Positions 1 to 10,514 of a DNA stretch of 64,000 nucleotides are shown one piece after another. Below the pieces are notes generated by a model. It ran no database searches and had not been told where the DNA came from. It was given only the letters and a program-made list of their open reading frames with translations. This DNA is from Gnetum montanum (taxonomy: Eukaryota; Streptophyta; Gnetopsida; Gnetales; Gnetaceae): NCBI GenBank assembly GCA_015680685.1, contig MNCI01010504.1:762502-826501 (forward strand). Direction: 5' to 3'. Position numbers and translations under genes: made by a program. Position 1 is the first letter of the stretch. Each line of letters starts with the position of its first letter.

Positions 1-550
1 ATTCTTTGTAGCCATTCCTACCTAGCAAAAAATAAGAAAATAAAATAAAAATCTGTAGCGACTCTCATGGAAACAACAAAGGCAATTTTTAAAAAGTCTA
101 GAATCCAAGCCATTGACACATCTGCTTTCGTAGGCACTGCAATGGGCTGCTCAAGAAATGCAGTGAAGTCAGCCTTATTTGTGATGATGAAATTGCACTC
201 ATTATTTTCTGAGAGACAACAGCTGATGCATCATCACCTATAAACATTTAACCCTATGGTGAATATAGCCACTAGAAACTTGGTTTCATTTTAAATTTCC
301 TATAAATGTTGTAATTTCATGACAATTGTAGCCTCTCAATTAAAATGGTGGTTATAATCACTAAAAAGGCCACTTGTCAACTACAACTTTTTTATCTCCA
401 TGGTGACCACTTGGCAACTGAATGGGCCACTTGGCAACTAAATGGAACACTTGTCAACTGTAGCTTTTTTATCTCTATGATGGTTATAACCATCCATAAT
501 GTTTGTAACTTACCTCACCTTCTCATGATGATTGTAACTACCTTGAGGTT
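1..550. other. No gene recognised
   Basis: AT-rich sequence with no convincing coding region. The phrase 'cacttgtcaactacaac/cacttggcaactgaatgg' recurs two or three times between 370 and 470, so part of this may be the upstream part of an LTR whose downstream part is the direct repeat starting near 551. Confidence 0.5.
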
Positions 551-910
551 ACTATAAAAGGGCTTCAAGGGTAGGAAGGAAAAGGGCTTGGGGTCTTGCT
601 TTGGGTCTTGGTGGCAAAGGGGAAGAGCATTTGTAAAGAAGAAATTGCGAAAGATTGCTTATAAGATGACTTGCTAAAGACAATATTTTAGCCTCTTTGT
701 CATAGTCCTATGAGTTGTGTTTATTTTTTATTCTGTTTAAATTGTTTAGCTAGTGGTTTAGATAGTATCATGCTTGGCAAGTAATTTTGGGATTTTTAGA
801 TTGCTTTTATTATTATTTTTGCATGATAGAAAATTTCTATTAAAAGTTTTTCCATAGAAGAGCTTGTTTTTGAAAACCTTAAGAGCATTTTAGTAGTGAA
901 TTTTATTATT
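551..910 (+). repeat. Direct repeat, left copy (possible LTR relic)
   Basis: About 350 bp that recurs at 6715-7111. Shared landmarks in order are CTATAAAAGGGCTTCAAGG (TATA-like, 552-570), AAGAGCATTTGTAAAGAAGAAATTG, TTAGCTAGTGGTTTAGATAG, CATGCTTGGCAAGTAATTTTGG and GAGCATTTTAGTAGTGAATTTTATT. A TATA-like box at the start and direct orientation fit the R/U5 part of a pair of LTRs. Clear TG...CA ends, a primer site and a target duplication were not found, so this is a repeat rather than a proven LTR. Confidence 0.6.
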
Positions 911-1889
911 GTGCAATATATAAGAACCGCTATTGAGATTGTTGTAAGAGAGCCTTTCCATGTAGTCAAGCTGTTGAATGATTCAATAGTCAAGAGGGTT
1001 CATAAAATATTTGGTATTTTGATAGGACCATAATAGCTTCTTTTATCTTTAAAGTGACTCTCCATGGTATTTCAATCATAAATTGTCAAGTCTTTTGAAG
1101 GTTCTGTTGAATGCAATTGTTGACATCCATTATCTAGCCAAAATAGAGCCTGGTACATGATAGTTTATGCAACATTTTTTTTGGTAGCATAGTAGGATTG
1201 TCTTGAAGAAATTGCTTATTTGAGCCTTGGAAGTTTAAAAAATTCGGAGTTATTGAATTTGGGATAGCTTTATTGCAAAGTGTTTACTCGTATCATTTTA
1301 CCTTATTTAAACATTTGAGATCTTTACATAAATCTGCTTTCTTTTTCTCTTCTTTCTATTTCCATTGAATCTCGCTCTATTTCTAGTTTTCTTGTGGAAC
1401 TATCTCTTTATCTGGGGAAAATTAGAAGTAGATTCATAGAGTTGTGCTCAAATTTTTTTGCAAAACTTTATTTGTTACAAGTAGGTATTATAAGGACCAC
1501 ATAGACTAGGAAATTGAACAAAATAGGAACTCTCAACAACTCACAGTACTTTGCAAAGTTGGCTAAATCTCTTTAAGATAAGTCATTTATAGTTTTACAC
1601 ACAACCCAATTGTTTCATTTTTCATAATAGCACACACACATACTCACCTTAACTACTCATTCTATTTGGAGGTATCTAGGCCTTGGTGTTGCTAGAGACT
1701 AGCAAGCACCTAAATCCTATTCGAGGACACTCGTTGGTGGTCACGTCCCAAATGGTCGTCGACAGTTCTTTTGATGCTAGAAGGAGGGCTGAAAATTTAG
1801 CCTCTAAGTTCATAAGCCTTATAATTTTAGCACATAAACCCTTCTTTGTTACCATAAAGGCTTAAGAAATTAAATACTATTTTCAGTTC
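911..1889. other. No gene recognised
   Basis: AT-rich, non-coding in appearance. It lies between the left direct repeat and the first gag-like reading frame, where the leader of a retroelement would be expected, but no primer-binding site is clear. Confidence 0.4.
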
Positions 1890-2408
1890 ATGATCAAGAA
1901 GATTGATAATTTGGAAAATTTAAAAGTTTCAAAAGATATTCTTAATTCTAAGATTAATTCTTCATCAGAAGAAGAAAAAAAGAAAGTTTTTGAATTGGGA
2001 ACAAATAGTGGAGTGAAAACTAGAAGATCAAGAAGATCGCCCATTATATCTAGTTTATTGATTTATAAGAGAAGATCTAGAAATTCTAAGAGTTCAACTA
2101 TCCAAAGGAATAGGATGGAAAATCCTTGGCAAAGAGTTACACCATTAGGATTTCAAAATTATAATGACATTCCTAAGGTAGTTTACAAATATTTGCATGA
2201 GCCTTTCATTCTTGGAAAATCTTATTTAGCTAAAGAATATATTCACATGTTTGAGTTAGCTTTAGCTCATGCAAATATTCAACATCAAGATCAAGCTTGT
2301 AGGTTGTTTGTATCAAATTTAAAGGATATGGCTCAGATTTGGTATTCAAACTTACCAAGTAATAGTATTACAAGTTGGGATGACATGAAGAATCTTTTCT
2401 TAGCCTAG
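1890..2408 (+). CDS. Gag-like protein, N-terminal part (LTR retrotransposon)
   Basis: A 172-codon open frame. The N-terminal half is Lys/Ser/Arg-rich. The C-terminal half (about residues 85-172) reads like the retrotransposon gag fold, with features such as HEPFILGKSYLAKEYIHMF, then QACRLFVSNLKDMAQIWYSNL and ITSWDDMKNLFLAQFG. The W...W spacing with 'F...LKDMAQIWYSNLP' is what plant Ty3 gag domains show. The frame ends at a TAG that would be CAG in an intact gag, and gag-like sequence continues to about 2435, where a short inverted block begins. Role: capsid of a retroelement particle. Confident as gag, not as a working gene. Confidence 0.75.
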   Translation: MIKKIDNLENLKVSKDILNSKINSSSEEEKKKVFELGTNSGVKTRRSRRSPIISSLLIYKRRSRNSKSSTIQRNRMENPWQRVTPLGFQNYNDIPKVVYKYLHEPFILGKSYLAKEYIHMFELALAHANIQHQDQACRLFVSNLKDMAQIWYSNLPSNSITSWDDMKNLFLA

Positions 2409-2436
2409 TTTGGTAATCAATTAGATCAACAACAAN

Positions 2437-2592
2437 TTTCTCCTTAACCAAATTGAAATGTTGGGGTTCATAGCCTTAAGATAAGTTTCTTTAAGAATTT
2501 ATTCTAATGGCCTATATTGTCTTTGAAAGAGTCCACAAATTCGTTAAAACTTNGGCTATGAACCCCAACATTTCAATTTGGTTAAGGAGAAA
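2437..2592. repeat. 39-bp perfect inverted repeat with N at its borders
   Basis: The 39 bases at 2437-2475 are the exact reverse complement of 2554-2592. They enclose about 78 bp. Undetermined bases lie at 2436 and 2553, on the left border of each arm. Read on the minus strand, the enclosed stretch gives a plausible gag-like run (FNEFVDSFKDNIGH), which the plus strand does not. This suggests an inverted piece of the gag frame, most simply an assembly or gap-filling error. Confidence 0.85.
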
Positions 2593-2703
2593 TCCAAACT
2601 TAACTACACTAAATGACTACTTTAGTGAAGCTATACATTTAGAAAAATAGTTGAACTTGAATCCTGAAGAAAATATTGCAATTCAAAAAAGAGAAGAAGA
2701 GTT

Positions 2704-3132
2704 ATGATTCCTATGCAAGATTTAACTCAATTTAAAGCTTTACTAGGTCCATCTCATGTTAAGATAGAGAAAGAACATGAAAGAGTAGAATCTGAAAAAG
2801 GACAATTAATGAGAGATATGTCTAACAAAATAGTGAAGCTTGAAAAAGCCTTAGCAAGAGTTAATATCAAGGAAGAAAGGAAAAATAGAAAGCATAAACA
2901 TAAAAACACTAAGTTAGTAGAAGATGAGGATGAAAGTGATCTAATTTTGTCCAACTTTCTTGATATTGAATCTGATAATGAGTTATCTAGTGTTCATTAT
3001 GCAAATAAATCTTCTAGAAATGGATCTAGTGATACTTCTTCTCTATCAGTTCTGAAGAAGATATGTCTTCAGATGAATAATGTAATAATAATGAGGAAAA
3101 TAGATATAGTCTTTGATCAAAAGAAATATTAA
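2704..3132 (+). pseudogene. Gag remainder / charged linker of the same retroelement
   Basis: A 142-codon frame, strongly Lys/Glu-rich, with a likely coiled coil at about residues 18-70 (EKEHERVESEKGQLMRDM, then SNKIVKLEKALARVNIKEE) followed by an acidic tail. In gag-protease elements of this kind a charged linker separates capsid and protease. No CCHC zinc knuckle is visible. It continues the same strand and element as the gag frame before it and the protease after it. Confidence 0.55.
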
Positions 3133-3308
3133 CTACTTTTAGACCCCCAAATGTTATTACTAATCCATCTACTAAGAGAAAAGCTTTTAAGCCAAATAGA
3201 AGAGATAAGAATAAAGATAAAAACAATCAAGTAGAGCAAAGCACTCCAAATCAGTCTTTTAATAAATGGATAAAGAAACCAAGCTTTATTGGTAATGGAG
3301 AGTATGAT

Positions 3309-4016
3309 TTGATTAAAGACCTTAAACATGTCAAGGCCAATATTAGCTTTTATCAGTTGCTTAAAATAGGAGATCAACAAAGAAAGGCTTTAGAGTTCAT
3401 TAAAGGTAAAAGGAGAGTTAGAGAATCAGAGTTAAGTTATGTGTCTAATAATGATGAGAAATTAAAGACCTGGTATGATTGTATTCTTGATAAGGAAGCC
3501 CCTCCTTTCCTTTTGACAATGAAATTAAAGGATAAATACTTCCATAATTGTTTGATTGATATCAGAGCTACATCTACTATAATGCCACTATCTGTATGTA
3601 AGAAACTTGGTTTGATTCCTGAAAAATCAAATAAAAAGATTGTTCAAGTGGACAAAAGTAAAGTGAAGATTGTGGGTCAATTACCAAATTTCCTATTGGA
3701 AATTGGTTTTGAACCCCGCATCATAAGTAGAGTAACTATTCAAGTGGTAGATATACCAGATTCGCATAGTCTCTTATTGAGTAGAAGTTGGAGCAAGAAT
3801 TTCTCAAGTTACATATCAACATATTATTCTCACATGTGGCTACCTTGGAAAGGAGAACCAAATCAAATATACATCTATAGTGAACCTTTGATAATTGATA
3901 ACATTACTTTAAATGGAAAAAGTAAAATGGTTGAAAAAGGAGGTGTTGAAAACAAAATTTGTACACTCCAAGAAAATTATAGTTTTGAAAAAGAACCAAT
4001 CAATGAAGATTCATGA
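3309..4016 (+). pseudogene. Retropepsin-like aspartic protease domain, active site degraded
   Basis: A 235-codon frame. Around residues 60-165 it aligns by eye with the retrotransposon aspartic protease: a core 'LIDIRATSTIMPLSVCKKLGL' where intact family members have D-S/T-G-A, then KVKIVGQLPNFLLEIG and a 'PDSHSLLLSRSW' strand in place of the usual 'ILLGRPWL'. The catalytic triplet is D-I-R, so the essential glycine is lost and activity is unlikely. A Glu/Lys-rich frame follows to 4262, after which coding signal stops. No reverse transcriptase or integrase follows before the polypurine tract at 4459, so the element was non-autonomous or internally deleted. Confidence 0.7.
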
Positions 4017-4458
4017 GAAGAAGCCTTTGTGCCCCAAGAAGAAGAAGAAGGACCCAATTGGGAAGAAAATAAGAATTCATTTGAAAAAGAAGATGAGAGG
4101 ATTGCTAAAGAAAAAACTCAAGAAGATCAAGTTGAAAGCTCCAGCAAGCTAGAAAATAATAGAACAACATTCATCACTTTAGAGATTGCTTATGAGAAGG
4201 TTAGAGATATGAGGATTCCTACCAAAGTAACCCTTACCATTCTCTTCCCATCTCAAGAATAGTCCATGAATAAAGGACTTGATAATGTACAGTTTTTTTG
4301 TTTTTTTAGGAATGAGGTTTTTATACCACCAAACCTTATGTTTGATGGAAATTTTTCTCCAAAAAAGATTTATCTTTTCAGCTATAAAAATTTCAATAAA
4401 ATCTTCAAGTACAGTTCATTTTTAAAATGGGACTTGCATAAATTTCTTTAAGCCTTTT

Positions 4459-4630
4459 AAAGGGGGTAGAAATGTTGGCAAATTTTGGCTATTTCATGGA
4501 ACAACAAAAGTAGAGATACTGGTAAAAGGAAATTTGTAAAACACTTTGTATATACTCTGCATTAGAATCAGCAATGAAAACCACAAAAACAAGAACAAAT
4601 TGAATAAAATGAATTTAGAAAGAAAAACAT
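4459..4630 (+). promoter_or_regulatory. Polypurine tract and start of a 3' LTR
   Basis: AAAGGGGGTAGAAA (4459-4472) is a typical Ty3 polypurine tract, immediately followed by TGTTGGCAAATTTTGG from 4473, which fits an LTR 5' end. A TATA-like TTGTATATACTC lies near 4546. The matching 5' LTR was not found in the window. Only about 150 bp of LTR-like sequence is left before the beta-galactosidase copy begins. Confidence 0.55.
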
Positions 4631-5291
4631 GGAATTTTGATCTCTCGATCCATTCACTATCCGAGAAGCACACCTAAGATGTGGCCAGATCTTATAAAGA
4701 AAGCCAAGGATAGAGGTTTAGATGTCATTCAAACGTATGTGTTTTGGAACATGCACGAGGCTTCACCTAGAAATTACAATTTCAAGGGAAGATACGACTT
4801 GGTGAAGTTCATCAAGACTATCCAACAACATGGATTATATGTGAGTCTTCATGTTGGTCCATTTATCTGCGCAGAATGGAACCTTGGAGGATTTCCGGTT
4901 TGGCTGAAGTACATTCCTGGAATCAGTTTCAGGATTGACAATGAGCCTTTCAAAATGGCAATGCAAAATTTTTACAAAGAAAGTGGTTGACTTGATGAAG
5001 AGTGAAGGGCTATTTGAATCTCAAGGTGGACCTATTATTATGGCGTAGATACAGAACGAGTACCATTCTGAAGAAGTTGTGTATGGCCCTCTAGGAGTTT
5101 CATACATGAATTGGATGGCTCAGATGGCTATGGGAATGGACACTGTTGTCCCATGGATTATGTGCAAGTAAGAAGATGCTTTAGACCCAGTGAACAATAC
5201 TTGCAATGGGTTTTACTGTGACAAATTTGTGCCTAATAAGTCATACAAACCTTCTATTTGGACCAAAGCATGGAGCAACTGGTTTATCTAG
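4631..5291 (+). pseudogene. Beta-galactosidase (GH35) retrocopy, truncated and frameshifted
   Basis: About 220 codons of the catalytic domain of a plant BGAL (cell-wall beta-galactosidase, glycoside hydrolase family 35). Visible blocks are [62 protein letters not shown] and FRIDNEPFK. After a one-base frame change near 4975 come [23 protein letters not shown] (the acid/base-glutamate region, normally ENEY), [24 protein letters not shown] and [14 protein letters not shown]. Stops at 5046 (TAG) and 5169 (TAA) sit where CAG/CAA would be expected. Plant BGAL genes have many introns, yet these blocks follow one another without a gap, so this looks like a processed copy. The first codons (signal peptide) and everything after about one third of the protein are missing. 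Not functional. Confidence 0.93.
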
Positions 5292-6714
5292 CTTTTCAAT
5301 TTAGCCCATTCCACAACCCCATTGCACATAAAAAATGTCAGGGTGCAATAAACTGGTGAAAATGAACAAACCCACCACAGGCCAGGAGCGCTCTCGGTGG
5401 ACACACCCCTACAAATAAGGAATTTGGAGCTGCTGCTTCTCTATCTCAGGCACCTTGAAGACTAGGCACTACTCTGCATACGCTTGGATGGTCCAATGCA
5501 ATAGGGCACCTGCACTGCAACTACCGTGCCTACAAAATCATCGGGTGTTTCTGCTGCATAAAATATAACCCAAGCAGAAGAGTGGACAAAAGCGAGTTAA
5601 ACAACCGAAAAACTTTTGTATTATCAACAACTCAAAAAAAAATTTTAGTGAAAGGAGATTACTATGAATCCTATTATTAATGTCAGTTATGTTATTGCTC
5701 GTCATTCATTTCATCCATGATCCGTCTGTTTCCCAACCATCATGCGCCTCGTCGTCAGAATTAATATTTTGGTTGTATAAGCACAACATGCTAGCTACCC
5801 AGCATGTGCTACTTCTAACCATTGCGTTAGCCAAAACATTTCATTTTTTCACTCTCTTACTGGAATTCAAATGGAAGAAGATGAGAATAAGCTAAAACAT
5901 TGCATTCATGGAGTATTACAGAGTAAGTTGCAATAACTATATTTCGTTGCAAATTAAAGTCCAGGGCTATTTTTCAGTCTACTTTCAGTAGATGCACAAA
6001 GCTTGCATGATGTTGAACTAGTTCACATTCACCACCAATCCATCAAGTGTGGCTACAGAGACATGAAGACACAGTGAGACAGGTGCACAACTGATTCAAT
6101 GGAATGACATTTCTTCTATGGAAGTTATGGAGGATCGTGGATGTGGCCAGGAAATCGGTTGTAGGGACTTAGTATTTGAGCTCAGTATCAAATCAACTGG
6201 GAGATTATTTAGCTGATGAATCGTGGTTATGGCTTATTATGAAGAAAACCATCATCACTAGAAGCAAGAACAAAACCCGAATGCGTGAAATCGAAGTAAC
6301 AAAATAAAGTTCCAATTTCATATGGTTTGGTGGCTAAAAATAATATAAGTATTTTTTCTCACATGTAACAAAAATAAAATGAAAATTTTATAGAGCTCTT
6401 ATTGCAATAGCCATCATAGTGTTTGAGAAACTTGATCTAGGACTAAGGTTAAATGGATTAAACAAGATAGAGATCTTGGCTTTATTTCCTAAAATTATTA
6501 TATAGGTTGTGACTTTTTATGAAAGAAATATTTGTAAAAGTTTGTAAAGACACATGCCAATGTTAGCATGATTTTCTCCTAACTTCATGTATAAGTTATA
6601 ACTTCCTAACTTGTTGGGCAAGTAATATCTCCTAACTTGTTGGGCAAGTTATAGCTTCCTTCCTTGGGAAAGAAGTTACCTCAGATATTTTATAATATCT
6701 AAATACCTATGAGA
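5292..6714. other. No gene recognised
   Basis: Beta-galactosidase similarity stops at 5291. The following 300 bp are a little more GC-rich than the surroundings, the rest is AT-rich, and no coding family is recognised. Near 6600-6665 the phrase 'cctaacttgttgggcaagt' is repeated in tandem. Confidence 0.45.
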
Positions 6715-7111
6715 CCCTATAAGAAGGCTTCAAGGATCTTGGTGGCAAAGAGGGGGGGGTGTGGGGGCGTGGGCGAGAGTGGGCNNNNNNNNNNNNNNNN
6801 NNNNNNNNNNNNAAGAGCATTTGTAAAGAAGAAATTGTGAAAGATTACTTGTAAAATAACTTGTTAAAGACAACATTTTAGCTTCTTTATCATAGTCCTG
6901 TGAGTTATGCTTTTATATATACATATATATATATATATATATTAAAATTTTTAGCTAGTGGTTTAGATAGTATCATGCTTGGCAAGTAATTTTGGGATTT
7001 TTAGATTGCTCTTATTGTTCTTGTTGCATGATAGAAAATTTCTATTAAAATTTTACCATAGAAGAGCTTGTGTTTGAAAGCCTTAAGAGCATTTTAGTAG
7101 TGAATTTTATT
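6715..7111 (+). repeat. Direct repeat, right copy (possible LTR relic) with N gap
   Basis: Second copy of the repeat at 551-910, with the same landmarks in the same order. It is interrupted by a G-rich run at 6751-6784, a 28-base gap of N (6785-6812), and a TA microsatellite near 6914-6942. After 7111 the sequence changes to a degraded integrase, so this repeat abuts a different element. Confidence 0.6.
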
Positions 7112-7189
7112 GCCTCTAAAGAGAACCAGTGTCCTCTAAAGAGTTAAACGATAAATGGAAATTAATGAAAATCTTTACAAGTTCTATGC

Positions 7190-8000
7190 TGATGGATTAG
7201 TTAGATATTGTATTCTAGAAGAGAACCAGTAAAGAATCTTGTAAGATTCACATGAAGGACCATGTGGTGGTCACTATGCAGGATGTAGAATAGCACTGAA
7301 GTTGATGATGGCAGGCTAGTTTTGGCCTACCATATATAAGGACATACATAAATTCACTTAGTCTTGTGAAAGATGCCAACATAGATGGGGAATAATGACC
7401 AAAAATCAAGGGCCACAATAATGAATCATCACATTGGGAAATTGATTTTATGGGGCTCATCACATTGATGTCCAATGGGAAATCATATATTATAGTGACA
7501 ATTGATTATTACATGAAGTAGGTAGAAGTAGCTATAGTTAAAGATTGAATAGATAAAAAAACTGCTAAATTCTTTCAACAACACATGGTGAATACATTTG
7601 GTGTACCACATATGCTCATATCTAACAATGGAACACATTTAACAAGAGCTACATTCAAGAAGCTAATGCAACAACTTGGGGTGAATCACAAACTAACTAC
7701 ACCATACCATTCCCAAACAAATGGTCAAGCAAAAGTGATTAACTGAGAAATCACTAGAATATTAACTGGAATAGTTAGTCAATTTTGAAAGGATTGGGGC
7801 ACTAAGCTGAATGAAGCTCTATGGGCATATAGATCCACATGGAAATTCGCAATAGGATACTTTCCCTAGGAGCTAGTTTATGAAAATCTTCCCACACTAC
7901 CAATCCAAGAGGAACTACAAACCTTAGCTATTGCTAGTGAACTTGAACTAGATCTAAACATAGCTAAAAAAAGAACACCTTATGAACTTTAACCTTTTAG
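7190..8000 (+). pseudogene. Ty3/gypsy integrase, heavily degraded
   Basis: Reading through stops, the plus strand shows an HHCC zinc finger (HEGPCGGHYAGCRIALK ... SCERCQHRWG, about 7250-7390) and then the DDE core. Core landmarks are HWEIDFMGLI, KTAKFFQQHMVNTFGVPHML, SNNGTHLTRATFKKLMQQLG, TTPYHSQTNGQ and ALWAYRSTWK. The second catalytic Asp is Asn (SNNG for SDNG) and the catalytic Glu after NGQ is Lys (GQAKVIN for GQAEVIN). Many codons are TAG or TGA. It is a dead integrase from an autonomous gypsy element, and its other genes are not visible here. Confidence 0.85.
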
Positions 8001-10514
8001 AGGAAAATAGACTTGTAGCTCTAATGAGTAATGAGATACATAAGAAATACTCTAAATGTACGCATGACACAAGAATATGACTAGTGTCAATATAGCCAAG
8101 CGATAAACTCCTCTACTACAATCTAGTCATGTGCCCTAAAATGCTAAGTTTCAAACCTTATTGGAAGCACCCTATATCATCCATGTAACAAACCAATCAG
8201 TCACCATGCAAATCTATCAACCAACTAGCCCACACTAGCTTATCCTAGTTAATATTCAGCAAGTTAAACCATTTTATGAACATCCTGACTCCTCTACCAT
8301 CCTCAACCTATTTCATCTTCTAGTTAATTTTTTTTTAATAATAGTCATGGGGCTGTCTTGTTTGATACTTAGGCACTAAATGTTTCTTTTTTTTACTACT
8401 TTTCATATTTTTGATATCTTCTCTATTCTTTTATACTTTTCTCATTTCTTAATCATTTTATATTCTTTAATATCTTTTAAATTATTTCTCCATTTTTCCA
8501 TTAATTTCATTTTTCTATGGTCTTTCATCATTTTTCTTGTACATATTTTTATTAATTTTTCTAATAAAGTGCAAGGAATAAAGTAATACATAGTCCTAAT
8601 AATGTGGTCCTATGCTATCAAATCATGGAAGGACTAATTCTATATATAGTGAAACCATAGCATCCATCCACTCATTTCCAATAACAAGAGGTTCTTATCA
8701 TGATCATAATGATATTATTTTTACAATAAAACTAAAATAAACTTGTGATCACTATGCTTGGATAGAAAAGTAAAGAACCAAGTGGGAATGAAAAGGGTGT
8801 GACATCAAGGGGATTTGTGAATTCTCTAAGACTACTACTATAAGTTTTATCCTCTTGGTAAGACTATATTGTTTTCTTGAGTTCTAATGAAAAATGGAAG
8901 TATGAGTACAATAAGTTCTACCTTACCATGTCACTGGAAAGGCATGTTACCCATGCTTGAAGGTAGTCCTTTGGTAAGGTTGATACAATAAAAATATAAT
9001 AAATACATAGAATAAAATTTCTAGGGGTCCCACTAGAAAGACATGTTACCCATGCCTGAAGGTAGGTAGCTTCTTAGAAATCTCAAAAAATAAAGTGTGC
9101 TATTAATAAACTCCTTCCTTCATCTACATTGTAAGTGATAATACTTCTTATAGTAGTGGTAGTCTTATGGTTGCTAGTTTTAGGATGATATAATGCAATG
9201 TCACTGTTAAGTGATATGGACTTGGTTTGGATCTTGGATGAAAAGGATAATGATCACTTTACCATACATCACACATAAGAATTCATTATGCCTATGGTAA
9301 GACACCTCATGTTCCAGTTTCTACAATCCTTTCTAATCCTATTTTACCTCACTGGTATATATATTTATAATTCAATGGTTTGTTATAGTATAGTCTTATT
9401 TTTCCATTCTAGCGATACTAACATGTATGATTTGTAAGATAGGTATGTTCTACATTCAACTCCTTAAGTGCCTATGGATACTTATAGCTGGTTATATAAG
9501 GGCACTAAAGGTTGAAGCCTACTTTTGTACCTCATACCTGATTATGAATTTCACATCATCTTGTGCCTCTAAAATACTTTAACCATCAATGTTTACTTTT
9601 CTAGATTTTCATATCTGATCATACTTTTGGCAATGCTCACTACCATCTCTTATACATTTGTTTGATCTTCTTGACCAAATATTCCTACTTTATGATATTT
9701 TACTATCAAATTTCCATAATATGAGTATCATCTATGATCAAAAACCCTTTAGCAAACTTCTACATCTTTCAAACTATTCATTTGACTCAATTTTCATTAA
9801 AAATTTCTAAAAAATCGAAATGTTTTGGCAGTAACATTGTAGCTACGATGTATTATGCCCTATGACTTCAAAGCTATGATGTTGCACCAACAAAAAACTA
9901 TATATACACATGAGTTAGAAAAATTTTCACTTTTACATTTTAAAGCAAGCAGAGTTCATGCTATTTTTCTAAGCCTCTAATCCCTAAACTTCTAAGCTTC
10001 ATAACTTCTTCACTGTAGCTCCAATTTGCATGATTTTCAAATCCTCTTGATCATGGAGTAACCAACTTAGTCATGGAGAAAATTATTATACATAGAAGAG
10101 CCAAATTAAGATATATTTTTTGAATGCCAAAAGAGAATATCAAGGGTAACAATAAGAGAAAATAAGTATATTTCAATCAACCAATTAAATAAAAGCTAAT
10201 GAACCAAACTAGTTCTCCTAGATAACCATCCAACGATACAATAAGTAAGAAAGGATAATTGTGAAAAGTCTTAAGAATTAAAAGAACAACTAAAACAAAG
10301 GTTTCTTTTTGAATTTTTCTAGCTTTTCAATCATTGCAAGAGTCATATGTAATAATAAGAACATAATTTTAAATCAAACCAAGGATCTAACAAAAGAATA
10401 TGAACTACTAGAGATCTATTTAAATCATTGCATAAGCTTAAGTAAATTTTTGATCATTACAAATGGCTTCCAAAAGATCCATAACAAAAGGACCCTCACA
10501 ACATGAAAGTAAAA
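8001..10514. other. No gene recognised
   Basis: T-rich and A-rich non-coding sequence. A 35-bp phrase is repeated at 8932-8966 and 9031-9065 (core ACATGTTACCCATGCCTGAA). A TATA-like CTATATATACAC near 9898 after alternating 'gctatgatgt' words could be part of another LTR, but nothing confirms it. Confidence 0.4.

Noticed and set aside
1683-1865. 60-codon frame before the gag
   Set aside because: No resemblance to a known protein, and it sits where the retroelement leader should be.
8380-8586. 68-codon Phe/Ile/Leu-rich frame
   Set aside because: T-rich low-complexity DNA, no conserved residues, no homologous copy in the window.
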